Shown: piece after piece, positions 33,849 to 42,896 of the stretch
Numbering within the stretch: position 1 is the first letter of the stretch
Layout of the letters: the number at the start of each line of letters is the position of its first letter
Origin: Clostridia bacterium
GTDB taxonomy: Bacteria > Bacillota > Clostridia > Oscillospirales > Oscillospiraceae
Length of the DNA stretch: 64,000 nt
Assembly: GCA_009929315.1 (NCBI GenBank)
Contig: SAAS01000008.1
Coordinates: forward strand, 1-64,000
Direction: 5' to 3'
Notes under the pieces: model-generated
Seen by the model: the letters and a program-made list of their open reading frames with translations, nothing else
The model's database searches: none
What the model was told of the DNA's origin: nothing
Program-made: the position numbers and the translations under genes

Positions 33849-34980
33849 AGTTATGCTCGTTTTCGGGACAAGGCCGGAAGCAATCAAGATGGCGCCTCTT
33901 TATCTTGAGCTCAAGCGCCGCCCCGAAATTGAATGCATAGCCTGCGTTACCGCCCAGCACCGAAAAATGCTGGACGATGTGCTTAATTGCTTTGGGATTA
34001 AGCCGGACTATGACCTTGACGTCATGAAGGTCGGACAAACCCTTTCATATATCACAAGCAGTGTTTTAGACGGCTTCGGCGAGGTGCTTCGTGAAGTAAA
34101 GCCCGATTTGGTGCTCGTCCATGGTGATACAACAACAGCCTTTGCCGCGGCACTTGCCGCCTTTTACGAGCGCATACCCGTCGGTCACGTTGAAGCCGGA
34201 CTGCGCACTTACGACCGCTACTCTCCCTTCCCCGAGGAAATGAACCGCTCTTTAATCGGCAGACTTGCCGAATATCACTTTGCTCCCACGGCATACAACG
34301 CGAAGAATCTCAAAAACGAGGGAATTAACGAAAAAGTCTTTATCACGGGCAACACCGTGATTGACGCGATGAAATATACCGTCGGTGACGGCAGCTTTAA
34401 AACGAAGAAACTCAGAGAGCTTGATTTTTCAAAGCGCCGAGTTATTGCCATGACCTGCCACCGCCGCGAAAACTACGGCGAGCCGATGGAAAACATCTTT
34501 CGAGCGGTAAGACGCCTTGTGGAAACTTTTGACGATGTCTCGGTAGTCTACCCCGTTCATCTGAGTCCTTATGTCCGTGAAACCGCCGACAAAATTTTGA
34601 GCGGAGTGCCTGAAATTCACCTTATTGAACCGCTGGATGCAATGGAAATGCACCGCCTTATGTCAAAGTGCTTTTTTGTCATGACGGACAGCGGCGGCTT
34701 GCAGGAGGAAGCTCCCGCTCTCGGCAAACCCGTTTTGGTTATGCGCAGGGAAACGGAAAGACCAGAGGCTCTCGAAGCGGGAACCGTCGAGCTAGCCGGC
34801 GTCGAAGAAAACAGGATTTTTGAGCTCGCAAGCGAGCTTTTGAACGATTCCGCAGCATACAGCCGCATGGCAAAAGCCGTCAACCCTTACGGCGACGGCG
34901 AAGCCTGCACACGAATTGCGGAGGCTATTCTTTTCAGTTTTGGCTTGTGTGAAAAGCGTCCGGAGGAGTTTCGTCCATGA
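33835..34980 (+). CDS. wecB: UDP-N-acetylglucosamine 2-epimerase (non-hydrolysing)
   Basis: Makes UDP-ManNAc, the donor that WecG/TagA-type transferases use (one is at 1115). Seen: VFGTRPEAIKMAPL, VHGDTTTAFAAALAAFY, VGHVEAGLRT, HRRENYG and TDSGGLQEEAPALGKPVL. ATG 33835 is chosen for the GGAGG just upstream; 381 residues, the family norm. Stop overlaps the next start (ATGA). Confidence 0.95.
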   Translation: MKSVKVMLVFGTRPEAIKMAPLYLELKRRPEIECIACVTAQHRKMLDDVLNCFGIKPDYDLDVMKVGQTLSYITSSVLDGFGEVLREVKPDLVLVHGDTTTAFAAALAAFYERIPVGHVEAGLRTYDRYSPFPEEMNRSLIGRLAEYHFAPTAYNAKNLKNEGINEKVFITGNTVIDAMKYTVGDGSFKTKKLRELDFSKRRVIAMTCHRRENYGEPMENIFRAVRRLVETFDDVSVVYPVHLSPYVRETADKILSGVPEIHLIEPLDAMEMHRLMSKCFFVMTDSGGLQEEAPALGKPVLVMRRETERPEALEAGTVELAGVEENRIFELASELLNDSAAYSRMAKAVNPYGDGEACTRIAEAILFSFGLCEKRPEEFRP

Positions 34981-35696
34981 AAAAGCGGATTATTTGGGGA
35001 AGTTTTGCCGCGCTTACCGTCGTCGTTATCGCATTTTTAATTATATACTACGGACCCACCGACAGCTCTCACGTCATTTCTATGCCCTCCCCAGCTGCAA
35101 GCAACGGAGATTTATCGGGCGATGACGGAATCAGCCGTGTTGAGGTAAATCCCGATACCGTTAAAACGGTTTTGGGAACTTTGGTGCGTGCCGAAAGCTT
35201 TTACCGCTCCTATACCATAAAAACCTATTGGGACGGCGGAGACAGCGAGACCTCCCTAAGCTATTGGCAAAAGGGCGATAACATCAAACTTCGCATTGCA
35301 AAAAATGAATCCGTTAGGAATATACTGGTTCGCGGTGATGAGCTTTATATCTGGTACGACAACTCAAGCTCAGTGTTTAATTCAAAACTTTCCGAGAGCA
35401 GTGTTTCTAAGGAAATTGACAGGTTTTCGGGACTTGTTACCTATGAAGAAATAATGGACATTCCGCAGGATAACATTCTTGACGCTTACTACGTCGATAA
35501 GTCCGGTCAGGCCTGCATTTTCGTTGAGTATGTCAGCGGTGAACTTAATTATGTAAACCAATTGTTTGTTTCCGTGGATTCAGGGCTTCTTGTTTCTTCC
35601 GAAAAGTTCGACGGTGATAAGCTTGTTTACTCAATGGAATCCGCGTCACCGGAGCTGACCACTCCTTCGGATGATGTTTTCAAGGTTCCCGGCTAA
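34977..35696 (+). CDS. Membrane-anchored protein of unknown function
   Basis: One N-terminal membrane anchor (IIWGSFAALTVVVIAFLIIYY), a short Ser/Pro/Asp linker, then a ~190-residue extracellular domain rich in alternating beta-strand patterns (SYTIKTYWDGGDSETSLSYW...). The fold may resemble LolA/LppX-type lipid-binding barrels, but I cannot show this. It is translationally coupled to the epimerase gene, so it may assist wall-polymer export or anchoring. 239 residues. Confidence 0.75.
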   Translation: MKKRIIWGSFAALTVVVIAFLIIYYGPTDSSHVISMPSPAASNGDLSGDDGISRVEVNPDTVKTVLGTLVRAESFYRSYTIKTYWDGGDSETSLSYWQKGDNIKLRIAKNESVRNILVRGDELYIWYDNSSSVFNSKLSESSVSKEIDRFSGLVTYEEIMDIPQDNILDAYYVDKSGQACIFVEYVSGELNYVNQLFVSVDSGLLVSSEKFDGDKLVYSMESASPELTTPSDDVFKVPG

Positions 35697-36094
35697 AGAA
35701 AGAGCATGGCCCCCGCGATTAATAGGAACTCAATGTCGCCGCTCTCCCTGTACAAAAGGTAGAGAAACGCGACAAGCATAATATCTTCGAGCTCCAGATT
35801 TGCCAAACTAAATCTGGAAAGCAGTCCTCCGATACCGCCCGTTCCGCTGCCCAAACCGCCTAAAATACTGCCCAGTCCGCCCGAGGCGCCGCCTAAAATG
35901 CTGCCCAGCCCACCCGAAGCGTCTCCCAGACCGTCAAGCATACCGCCGAGTCCGCCGAGTATTCCCGACTGGCCCGACGTTTTTTTATTTTCGCTGCCGT
36001 CAAGGTCAATGAAGCCCGGAGACGGCTGAAATATGCTCGGCTCCGCCTCCGGTATCCTTTCAAAGCTACCGGTATTTGCGTTGTACCTGTTCAT
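35693..36094 (-). CDS. Glycine-rich small protein (unknown trio, gene 3)
   Basis: Not recognised. 133 residues: polar N-terminus (MNRYNANTGSFERIPEAEP), a Gly/Leu repeat tract with GGLGSILGGASGGLGSILGG (repeat period about 12), then a hydrophobic C-terminus ending LEDIMLVAFLYLLYRESGD and IEFLLIAGAMLFL. The tail could be one or two membrane helices. ATG 36094 follows AGGAGAGG. Shares strand and spacing with the two upstream small genes. Its last four bases overlap the convergent gene. Confidence 0.75.
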   Translation of the reverse strand: MNRYNANTGSFERIPEAEPSIFQPSPGFIDLDGSENKKTSGQSGILGGLGGMLDGLGDASGGLGSILGGASGGLGSILGGLGSGTGGIGGLLSRFSLANLELEDIMLVAFLYLLYRESGDIEFLLIAGAMLFL

Positions 36095-36153
36095 GGTTTT
36101 GCCTCTCCTTTCTCCTCACTTCGGCGCAGCAGTTTAAGCCTACCTGTGCGTAC

Positions 36154-36663
36154 TCACTTCTTCAGTGCCGCCGCGCCTGCTACGCCGGCAAAACGCATGG
36201 CCTTCGCAAAAACCATCGCCCTTTCCAGTTTGGCTCTTCTCTCCGCAGAAAGGTAAGGCTTTAGGGCGTCGAACAGCTCGCTCTTATCGTTTTTTGTGTT
36301 AATACCACCGCTCGCAAGACTTTGCACAGCCTTGCTGCTCATAATTCCGCGAAGGGTGCGGCTGCTTAGAAGCCTTTGAACAGTGGGACTTACGAGGAGC
36401 TTTTGCAAGCCTCCACCGCCTAACAGGCTCTGCAAGCCTCCCCCGCCCATGAGATTCTGTGCAGCGGCGGCAATATCCCCCGTCGGGGCGTTTATTCCGC
36501 TTAAAATTCCGTCCAAGGCTGAGCCCTGCGGAGTGCCGCTATCGGACTGCGAAGCGGAAGCCCCGCTCTGTGAACCCATAATCTTTCCCGCCATGTCCAT
36601 GATTTTCTTCATCTCATCGGGATTGGACAGTATTCCGTTTATCATTCCTTCAAGGTCGCTCAC
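36154..36663 (-). CDS. Helical small protein (unknown trio, gene 2)
   Basis: Not recognised. 169 residues from GTG 36663 (GGAGG eight bases upstream). Layout: MSDLEGMINGILSNPDEMKK amphipathic start, Ser/Gln/Gly-rich linker (~35-75), Gly-Leu repeats GGGGLQSLLGGGGLQKLL, and a basic helical end DALKPYLSAERRAKLERAMV then FAKAMRFAGVAGAAALKK. No membrane signal. The SD-x-NPDEM-KK start pattern echoes gene 1 (SPEGKK), suggesting a shared helical module. Confidence 0.75.
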   Translation of the reverse strand: MSDLEGMINGILSNPDEMKKIMDMAGKIMGSQSGASASQSDSGTPQGSALDGILSGINAPTGDIAAAAQNLMGGGGLQSLLGGGGLQKLLVSPTVQRLLSSRTLRGIMSSKAVQSLASGGINTKNDKSELFDALKPYLSAERRAKLERAMVFAKAMRFAGVAGAAALKK

Positions 36664-36681
36664 CGCACTCACCTCCAGATT

Positions 36682-36921
36682 TTACTTACCGAAACTATCG
36701 TTTATTCTTTTGGCCAGGGCTTTGCCCTCTTCCGTTGAAAGAATTTGCCCGAGGATACGGTTCATTGTATCCTTATCTCCCTCAGCAACGGCCTTTTTCA
36801 GTGCGTTTCCGTCCACCATACTTCCGATTTTTTTGCCTTCGGGCGAGTTGACGACCTTATTTATTTCGCCTGCTTTGCCGCCTTTGAGGAGTTCTTTGCT
36901 CATTTTTGTAAAATCGCTCAT
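36682..36921 (-). CDS. Small helical protein (unknown trio, gene 1)
   Basis: Not recognised. 79 residues from ATG 36921 (GGGAGG eight bases upstream). Two similar helical segments are visible: VVNSPEGKKIGSMVDGNAL and ILSTEEGKALAKRINDSFG, joined by KKAVAEGDKDTMNRIL. No Cys, no membrane segment. First of three consecutive minus-strand genes with 18- and 59-base gaps. It could be a self-associating helical protein; function unknown. Confidence 0.75.
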   Translation of the reverse strand: MSDFTKMSKELLKGGKAGEINKVVNSPEGKKIGSMVDGNALKKAVAEGDKDTMNRILGQILSTEEGKALAKRINDSFGK

Positions 36922-37060
36922 TTTCGGCACCTCCCAAAAAATTCTCGTTCAGTTCAGTATATTCAAATTCCCCGTGGTGGTTACTTTTATAAAAAATAGT
37001 CCGCATTATAGCGGCGTTAATACAGTATTTTCGTTTTTCCGCTTATTTGGAGGTTAATCA

Positions 37061-37528
37061 GTGAAAATCATAGTTTTTTCGGACTCGCACGGTCAGCCCG
37101 ATAAGATGCTCGCCGCCATCGTTCAAGCTTCGCCGAACATGATAATTCATCTCGGCGACGGTGGACGGGATATAGAGAAAATAAAAAAGCAGTTCCCCCA
37201 GATTCCGCTTGAAGCGGTTCGGGGAAACTGTGATTTGAGCTCCGATTTACCTGAAAGCGCGCTGCTAACGGTAGCGGGAGCCAGAATATTCATTACTCAC
37301 GGGCATATTTACAGGGTTAAGCAAACCCTTTCCCTGCTGACGGACGAGGCTCGCAAATTAAACGCGGACATGGTTCTCTTCGGTCACACTCATATCGCAA
37401 ACAATACTACGGAAGGCGGACTTTATGTGCTTAACCCGGGTTCCGCGGGAAATTGCGGCTGCCCAAGCTGTGCGGAAATTGTAATCGATGACAAACGCGA
37501 GATTTTTTGCAGAATTATCAGAATTTGA
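37061..37528 (+). CDS. YfcE/MJ0936-family phosphodiesterase
   Basis: Small metallophosphoesterase. Seen: FSDSHGQPDK (metal Asp/His), HLGDGGRDIE, VRGNCD, ITHGHIY and LFGHTHIANN, the complete five-motif set. 155 residues. Start GTG 37061 with TGGAGG. Acts on cyclic or aryl phosphodiesters in characterised members; physiological substrate unknown. Its 3' end overlaps the convergent membrane-protein gene by 11 bases. Confidence 0.92.
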   Translation: MKIIVFSDSHGQPDKMLAAIVQASPNMIIHLGDGGRDIEKIKKQFPQIPLEAVRGNCDLSSDLPESALLTVAGARIFITHGHIYRVKQTLSLLTDEARKLNADMVLFGHTHIANNTTEGGLYVLNPGSAGNCGCPSCAEIVIDDKREIFCRIIRI

Positions 37529-38381
37529 TATGAGCGTGGATTTTGCTTTTTTCCGCGCTCTTTTTATATTCTAATTCAATAAGCTCGTCTTCGGTCAGCA
37601 TACGCGGTATAAAGGCACCTGCAATATGCCCCGCGCCCTCACCGCGACCCTTAATGTAAAACGCCGCCAGCACGGAAAAAATAAACGCGCCTACAAGGTT
37701 AACGAACATATCCTCCATGGTGTCGTTAATTCCCACATCCAGATATCCGTCCAAAACGACCTCCTCCGGCTTGCCGTTTACATAGCCCGTTATAGTTGTC
37801 GTTGTTATGCCCTCGATTTTAAGCGGCGTCCTGACTCCGTCTATGCTGGTTTCCTCGGAATTTATGTATGACACTATCGTATCCTTCTGCATGTCAACTC
37901 CCAGCAATCTGTCCGCCGTATATTCGGTAAACTCCCAGAGCACGCCGATTGTAATGGAAAAGCAGAAGGCCACAAACGCAACGAAAAACGGCGAGAGGCT
38001 GAAGTTAATGCTCGGGTGCTTATTGAAAACATCGATTAGCGCAACTCCGATTGCACCCATCAGAAAACCGTTTATGGTGTGGAGAATCAGGTCCCAAGCC
38101 TGAATCTTGTGATAAAACTGGCCGATTTCGCCCATTATTTCACCGGAGAAAATGAACAGCAGCACAATTATTTCAAGAGTGGACGGAAGCTCTATTTTAA
38201 GCCTTTTTTCAACAAAAGAGGGAATCATAAACTCTATCAGCGCAAGCGAACAATAGAGAACCTGATCCCAGCGTTTAAGGAATATCGCCCTTACCATTAT
38301 CGCGATTACAAGCACGCGCAGGATAATATAGACGAAGGTGCTGGTCTTTGTATTCCTAAGGGACTGCTTTGAAATGCGCAT
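37518..38381 (-). CDS. Multi-pass membrane protein (DUF2238/YjdF-like)
   Basis: 287 residues with about six to seven membrane helices, and the FSITIGVLWEFTEYTADRLLG segment (conserved Trp-Glu) plus GINDTMEDMFVNLVGA, similar to the YjdF/DUF2238 family of unknown function. A ~50-residue polar insertion (QKDTIVSYINSEETSIDGV onwards) precedes the DTMED segment. ATG 38381 follows GGAGGGG; an earlier frame start at 38429 lacks a site. Function unknown. Confidence 0.78.
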   Translation of the reverse strand: MRISKQSLRNTKTSTFVYIILRVLVIAIMVRAIFLKRWDQVLYCSLALIEFMIPSFVEKRLKIELPSTLEIIVLLFIFSGEIMGEIGQFYHKIQAWDLILHTINGFLMGAIGVALIDVFNKHPSINFSLSPFFVAFVAFCFSITIGVLWEFTEYTADRLLGVDMQKDTIVSYINSEETSIDGVRTPLKIEGITTTTITGYVNGKPEEVVLDGYLDVGINDTMEDMFVNLVGAFIFSVLAAFYIKGRGEGAGHIAGAFIPRMLTEDELIELEYKKSAEKSKIHAHIKF

Positions 38382-38444
38382 TTGTTCCCCTCCAGTTTCC
38401 CGGCACTCTTTTTTTAGTTTGCACTGCAAACTGTCAGTTAAAAT

Positions 38445-39713
38445 TTAACCTATTATATCGGTGCCTGACGACGGGTTTGTTGTAGTCGGTGTCGGGCTTA
38501 CAGAGGGGGACGGCGACACAGCCGTTATCTTTGCGAAAACGACATAGAGCGTGTGGTCATCGGTAACCTCAGTGAACGTATAACTGTCCAGCGCGCCTAC
38601 GCTCGTTCCGTCAACCTTGACTTCGCGGATTTCATAATCCGCGTCGGGAGTAATCGTAAAGGTTTGGTCTTCTCCGTCCTTAACCGCAACTGCGCCCTTG
38701 GGACTGACTGTGCCGCCCTTGCCTGCCGTAACGCTTATCTCGTGCTCCGCATTTTCGGGACCCTTTGAAACCGTTACTGTAACAAGGTCACCCTCCTGAA
38801 GCCTCGCCCCCTTCATCGGGGACTGGGAAATTACTTTTCCTACCTCTTCCTCACTGAACGCGTCCTCGGCTCTTGTTATTTGAAGTCCAAGTTCAACAAG
38901 CTCCTGCCGCGCTTCCTCGTAAGTTTTGCCTGTCAGCAGCGGAACATCAATATAATCCTTAGTTTCGGTGACCTCCGTGCTCTGCCCCTTTGAGACTGTG
39001 AGCGTTATCGTTTCGCCCTCTTTGACCTTTTTGCCCTCTTTTTTGCTCTGCTTAATTACCGTTCCAACTGGCTCGGTGCTCTCCTCGTCCATTGTGCTGA
39101 CCTCAAGCCCCATCCCGACAAGGAGGGTGGTCGCTGTTTCAACAGGCATACCGAGAACATCGGGCATTTTATCACTGTCATCGTTTGAGCTGAAATTAAA
39201 CAAGCCGCCCATTATCGAAAGCGCGAGTGTGAGCACCGCAACCAGTGCGACTGCGGAAACCGCCAGCCACTTTTTGCGGATATCTCTTTCCTTGACCTCG
39301 GAGCTGCGGCTCGCGTTATTCGCGGGGGCGGGGCGCACCGCGCCTGTGTCCTTACGAACAGGGCGCTGTATGGGCGGGACAGCGGCGGGGGTCGCAGCTT
39401 TATCCTTTTCCTTTGCACTAATCACCCTTGTTGAATCAGCCTCGTCGGTCTGTTTCCAAACGCGAGCGCCAAAAAGTTCGTCATTATCCGCATTGATAAT
39501 GTCACGAGTGCTGTGAGCCGTGCCGCGGGGCGCGGTTTCCTCTTTTTTTCCGAAAACCATTGTATCATCAACATTGAGATCGGTGCTCATAGCCCATTCG
39601 AGCTTTTTATCCTCCTCGGTGGGCAATATGTAAAACACCGCTCCGCAATTCGGGCATTCGCCCAGAGCGGCGTCTATTTCGGCTCCGCATTTTTTGCAGA
39701 TAATAGTACGCAT
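38445..39713 (-). CDS. Zinc-ribbon, transmembrane, PASTA-repeat protein
   Basis: Order in 422 residues: zinc ribbon CKKCGAEIDAALGECPNCGA (~5-24), a low-complexity cytosolic region, one membrane segment (WLAVSAVALVAVLTLALSI, ~155-173), two PASTA domains (MPDVLGMPVETATTLLVGMG; VPLLTGKTYEEARQELVELG) and a bacterial beta-repeat (TAGKGGTVSPKGAVAVKDG), ending in a Ser/Pro/Thr tail. PASTA domains bind muropeptides or lipid II in PknB-type kinases; here the kinase domain is replaced by a zinc ribbon. I infer a wall-sensing adaptor. ATG 39713 follows GGAGGTTAG. Confidence 0.88.
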   Translation of the reverse strand: MRTIICKKCGAEIDAALGECPNCGAVFYILPTEEDKKLEWAMSTDLNVDDTMVFGKKEETAPRGTAHSTRDIINADNDELFGARVWKQTDEADSTRVISAKEKDKAATPAAVPPIQRPVRKDTGAVRPAPANNASRSSEVKERDIRKKWLAVSAVALVAVLTLALSIMGGLFNFSSNDDSDKMPDVLGMPVETATTLLVGMGLEVSTMDEESTEPVGTVIKQSKKEGKKVKEGETITLTVSKGQSTEVTETKDYIDVPLLTGKTYEEARQELVELGLQITRAEDAFSEEEVGKVISQSPMKGARLQEGDLVTVTVSKGPENAEHEISVTAGKGGTVSPKGAVAVKDGEDQTFTITPDADYEIREVKVDGTSVGALDSYTFTEVTDDHTLYVVFAKITAVSPSPSVSPTPTTTNPSSGTDIIG

Positions 39714-39866
39714 AGCTTCTAACCTCCAAGTCGCGGCGCGTTTCAAGTTTCGCTTAACGAGCTTTGCCACGCTAAACCGCCGTAATTTGCATTTTACCAC
39801 AAGTTTAATTTATTTTCAAACATCTATTGAAAGACGGAGATTTTTTGCAAAAACCATAATCGCTGT

Positions 39867-39960
39867 GGTATAATGCTCGCAGGCGAACATTATACCCATT
39901 TCAAATATATACCGCAACGGCGCTCCGCGCCTGCGGTATAATGCTCGCAGGCGAACATTA
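39867..39960. repeat. Composite palindromic repeat element
   Basis: A 26-base unit starting GGTATAATGCTCGCAGGCGA occurs at 39867-39892 and 39935-39960. The first copy extends to a 30-base imperfect palindrome (39867-39896, one mismatch). Between them, 39908-39940 forms a hairpin of 9+5 bp (TATACCGCA/TGCGGTATA and GGCGC/GCGCC, TCC loop, two-base bulge). The layout resembles REP/BIME-like or MITE-like intergenic elements. Each palindrome carries a TATAAT reading outward. Confidence 0.75.
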
Positions 39961-39995
39961 AATTCCAAACTTCATCACTCACGTAAGGAGCGGTT

Positions 39996-40700
39996 ATGAA
40001 AACTGCACTTGTCACCGGCGCTTCGAGAGGAATCGGCGAAGCCATTGCCCGAGAGCTGTCGGCCGAAGGCTTTAAGGTCTATATAAACTACAACAAGAGC
40101 CGCGATGAGGCTTTTGCCCTCGCGGACGAAATCGGCGGAATTGCCGTAAAGGCTGACGTTTCCGACCTAAACCAAGTTCGCGCCATGTATGACGAAATCG
40201 GAGAGGTAAATGTTCTCGTTTGCAACGCGGGAATCTCGGAATACGGGCTTTTTTCGGAAATCAGTCCCGAAAAGTGGCGAAATATCTTCGCCGTCAATGT
40301 TGACGGCGTGTATAACTGCGTGCAATGCGCTCTGCCGTCAATGATAAAAAACAAAAGCGGCTCCATTATCACCGTTTCTTCTGTGTGGGGTGTTCACGGT
40401 GCTTCCTGCGAGGCGGCATATTCCGCTACTAAGGCCGCAGTTATTGGACTTACAAAATCACTTGCGAAGGAACTCGGGCCCTCCGGCATCAGAGTTAACT
40501 GCATAGCCCCCGGCGTCATCGAAACCGATATGCTCTCAGACTTTTCGGTAGCGGACAAGCTCTCGCTTTGCGATAAGACTCCTCTGTGCAGGCTCGGCAA
40601 ACCCTCCGACGTCGCGTCAATAGCGGCTTTTCTCGCAGGTGAGAAATCGGGCTTTATTACGGGGCAGGTCATCGGGGTCGACGGCGGCTTCTCGCTGTAA
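39996..40700 (+). CDS. Short-chain dehydrogenase/reductase, FabG-like
   Basis: NAD(P)-dependent oxidoreductase. Seen: TGASRGIGEAIARELS cofactor loop, NAGISEYG, catalytic Ser in SIITVSSVWG, and YSATKAAVIGLTK with the catalytic Tyr-x3-Lys, then VNCIAPGVIETDM. 234 residues, a normal FabG (3-oxoacyl-ACP reductase) size, but it is outside a fatty-acid gene cluster, so another carbonyl substrate is possible. ATG 39996 follows GTAAGGAG. A TTGCAA-N18-TATAAT promoter (39845-39874) uses the repeat as its -10. Confidence 0.88.
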   Translation: MKTALVTGASRGIGEAIARELSAEGFKVYINYNKSRDEAFALADEIGGIAVKADVSDLNQVRAMYDEIGEVNVLVCNAGISEYGLFSEISPEKWRNIFAVNVDGVYNCVQCALPSMIKNKSGSIITVSSVWGVHGASCEAAYSATKAAVIGLTKSLAKELGPSGIRVNCIAPGVIETDMLSDFSVADKLSLCDKTPLCRLGKPSDVASIAAFLAGEKSGFITGQVIGVDGGFSL

Positions 40701-40729
40701 TTCGTCACTCGGAATAAGATTTTTTTAAA

Positions 40730-40757
40730 AACAGGGCGGTGACTTCACCGCCCTGTT
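40730..40757. terminator. Bidirectional terminator between SDR and kinase genes
   Basis: Perfect 13-bp arms AACAGGGCGGTGA / TCACCGCCCTGTT, two-base loop, with A/T runs outside; serves both convergent genes. Confidence 0.88.
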
Positions 40758-40758
40758 A

Positions 40759-41619
40759 CTATTCTCCGAACAGCTCGGAAATCTGTCTTATATAGCTCGG
40801 CAAGGCACCCTCAAAATCCACTCCGTTTCGGCGGGGTGTTCCGCGCTCAACTGTGCGGTCAATGCTCTCGCCGACAAGTGAAATCGCGATTTCCGCGGCA
40901 TCCTTCAAACTCGCCCCGCGCAGCATGAGCGCGGCGAAGGACGAGGCGAATATATCCCCCGTTCCGCAAAACACGCCCTGCCTTGCCTTTCTGACACAAA
41001 GACAGCTCTCCCCCGTTTTGGAGTCAAGCGCATAAACACCGACACTGTCGCTGTTAGGCCTTACGCCGGTTATGGCTATTATTCCTGAGCAGATATCCCG
41101 AAGTCCGTCAACAAGTGAGCTTAAATATTCCTCGTCGTGCGGACCCTCTCTGTAAGGCAGGTCGGCGAGCAGCGCCGCCTCGGTTATATTGGGGGTTATA
41201 ATGTCCGCCTTTCCGCAAAGCCTGCGGAAGGCTAGGCACATCTCGTGCCCAAGCTTGCTGTAATAGCTGCCGTTATCTGCCATTACGGGGTCAACTATAA
41301 TTTTTGTGGTCGGTGAGGCGAGGATTTTGATAATCTCCTCCAGCGTTTCCTCCTGCTTTGCAGAGGCGAGATAGCCAGAGTAAATCCCGTCAAACTCGAT
41401 TCCCTCCGCCTTCCAATGACGGGCAATCGGCAGCATTTCCTCGGACAAATCTTTGAAGGTAAAATCTTTAAAGCCGCCGGTGTGGGTGGATAAAAGCGCT
41501 GTCGGCAGGCAGGCACACTCAACTCCGCTTGCCGAAATCACCGGAAGCGCAACGGTCAGCGAACATTTCCCAACGCCCGAAATGTCATGTATTGCCGCAA
41601 TTCTCTTTAGTTCTTTCAT
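40759..41619 (-). CDS. Pyridoxamine/pyridoxal kinase
   Basis: Phosphorylates B6 vitamers in salvage of PLP. Seen: AIHDISGVGKCSLT N-terminus, IDPVMADNGSYY, TPNITEAALLADLPY and the anion hole GTGDIFASSFAAL near the C-terminus (catalytic Asp). This PdxY-like group is typical in Clostridia (annotated pyridoxamine kinase). 286 residues. Confidence 0.9.
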   Translation of the reverse strand: MKELKRIAAIHDISGVGKCSLTVALPVISASGVECACLPTALLSTHTGGFKDFTFKDLSEEMLPIARHWKAEGIEFDGIYSGYLASAKQEETLEEIIKILASPTTKIIVDPVMADNGSYYSKLGHEMCLAFRRLCGKADIITPNITEAALLADLPYREGPHDEEYLSSLVDGLRDICSGIIAITGVRPNSDSVGVYALDSKTGESCLCVRKARQGVFCGTGDIFASSFAALMLRGASLKDAAEIAISLVGESIDRTVERGTPRRNGVDFEGALPSYIRQISELFGE

Positions 41620-41660
41620 AGAAAACCCTGTTCCTTAGATTATTAAAACGTAAAAAAGCA

Positions 41661-42896
41661 CTACTTCGCCGATTCGGCTGCAAAAAGTGAAACCAGACGC
41701 ACAAGAAAAGACGCAACTTTTTCCATCGAATTTACGGAACAGTATTCATAAGGTCCGTGAAAATTGTGTCCTCCCGTGCAGAGATTCGGGCACGGAAGCC
41801 CCATAAACGAAAGCCTTGCGCCGTCCGTTCCTCCGCGAATCGGAACTACTGCGGGAATAATCCCCTCGGCCTCCATCGCTTTTTTTGCAAGTTCAATCAG
41901 CTCCATGTGCGGCAGAATCTTCTCGCGCATATTATAATATCTGTCCTCGGTAATTACCTTGACAACATTTTCGCCGTATTTTTTGTTGAGGAACTCCCCT
42001 GCCTCATGCACAAAGCGCTTGCGGTTTTCAAACTTTGCCCTGTCGTGGTCACGGATAATATAGTGAAGCTCCGCTTCCTCGACTGTGCCAGTCATGCGGT
42101 GCAGGTGGTAAAAGCCCTCGTAGCCCTCAGTGTGCGAGGGTGTTTCGGCCAGTGGCAGCAGGGAGGCAAATTCCGCAGCGACGAGCGCCGCGTTAATCAT
42201 CTTGTTTTTCGCGCTGCCGGGGTGAATACTCCTGCCCTGTATGAAAATTCCGGCGTTGGCCCCGTTGAAGTTTTCAAATTCAATCTCGCCCAAGTCTTTC
42301 CCGTCCACGGTGTAAGCAAACTCCGCTCCGAACTCGGTGACGTCAAATTTCTCCGCACCGTTGCCGATTTCCTCGTCGGGCGTGAACGCTATGCAAATTT
42401 TGCCGTGAGGCATTTCGGGATGATTTTGCAGAGCCTCAACAAGCGTCATAATCTCCGCTATACCGGCCTTGTCATCAGCGCCGAGGAGCGTTGTTCCGTC
42501 GGTTACTATGAGCTCTTCGCCGATGTGGGTTTTAAGACTTTCAAAATTTTCGGGGCTCATCACGATATTCTTATCTTCATTGAGCACGATTGCCCCGCCG
42601 TCGTAGTTTTCAATGCTTCTCGGCTTAATATTCGCACCCGAAGTGTCGGACGAGGTGTCAAGGTGGGCAATGAAACCCAGCGCGGGCACTTCTTTTTCGC
42701 CAAGGTTTGAAGGCAAATGCGCCATTACATAACCATATTCGCTCACGCGGACACTCTCCGCGCCCAAGGCTCGAAGCTCCTCTTCCAAAAGGCGGGCGAG
42801 CGCCCACTGCTTCTGCGTGCTCGGCATAGTTTCGGCGTTTTCGTCCGATTGTGTATCAAAACTTATATAATTCAAAAACCGTTCTTTAAGCGTCAT
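41661..42896 (-). CDS. pepT: Peptidase T (tripeptide aminopeptidase, M20)
   Basis: Releases N-terminal residues from tripeptides. Seen: [14 protein letters not shown] (first zinc His), [15 protein letters not shown] (bridging Asp), [15 protein letters not shown] (catalytic Glu-Glu), and [20 protein letters not shown] / [12 protein letters not shown] with the last ligand His. 411 residues from ATG 42896, chosen for GGAAG upstream and agreement with the family N-terminus ([15 protein letters not shown]). An upstream in-frame start (43004) has no conserved residues. Confidence 0.95.
   Translation of the reverse strand: MTLKERFLNYISFDTQSDENAETMPSTQKQWALARLLEEELRALGAESVRVSEYGYVMAHLPSNLGEKEVPALGFIAHLDTSSDTSGANIKPRSIENYDGGAIVLNEDKNIVMSPENFESLKTHIGEELIVTDGTTLLGADDKAGIAEIMTLVEALQNHPEMPHGKICIAFTPDEEIGNGAEKFDVTEFGAEFAYTVDGKDLGEIEFENFNGANAGIFIQGRSIHPGSAKNKMINAALVAAEFASLLPLAETPSHTEGYEGFYHLHRMTGTVEEAELHYIIRDHDRAKFENRKRFVHEAGEFLNKKYGENVVKVITEDRYYNMREKILPHMELIELAKKAMEAEGIIPAVVPIRGGTDGARLSFMGLPCPNLCTGGHNFHGPYEYCSVNSMEKVASFLVRLVSLFAAESAK

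Noticed and set aside
41757..42710. 317-codon plus-strand frame inside pepT
   Set aside because: Antisense shadow of a full peptidase T with all metal ligands on the other strand.
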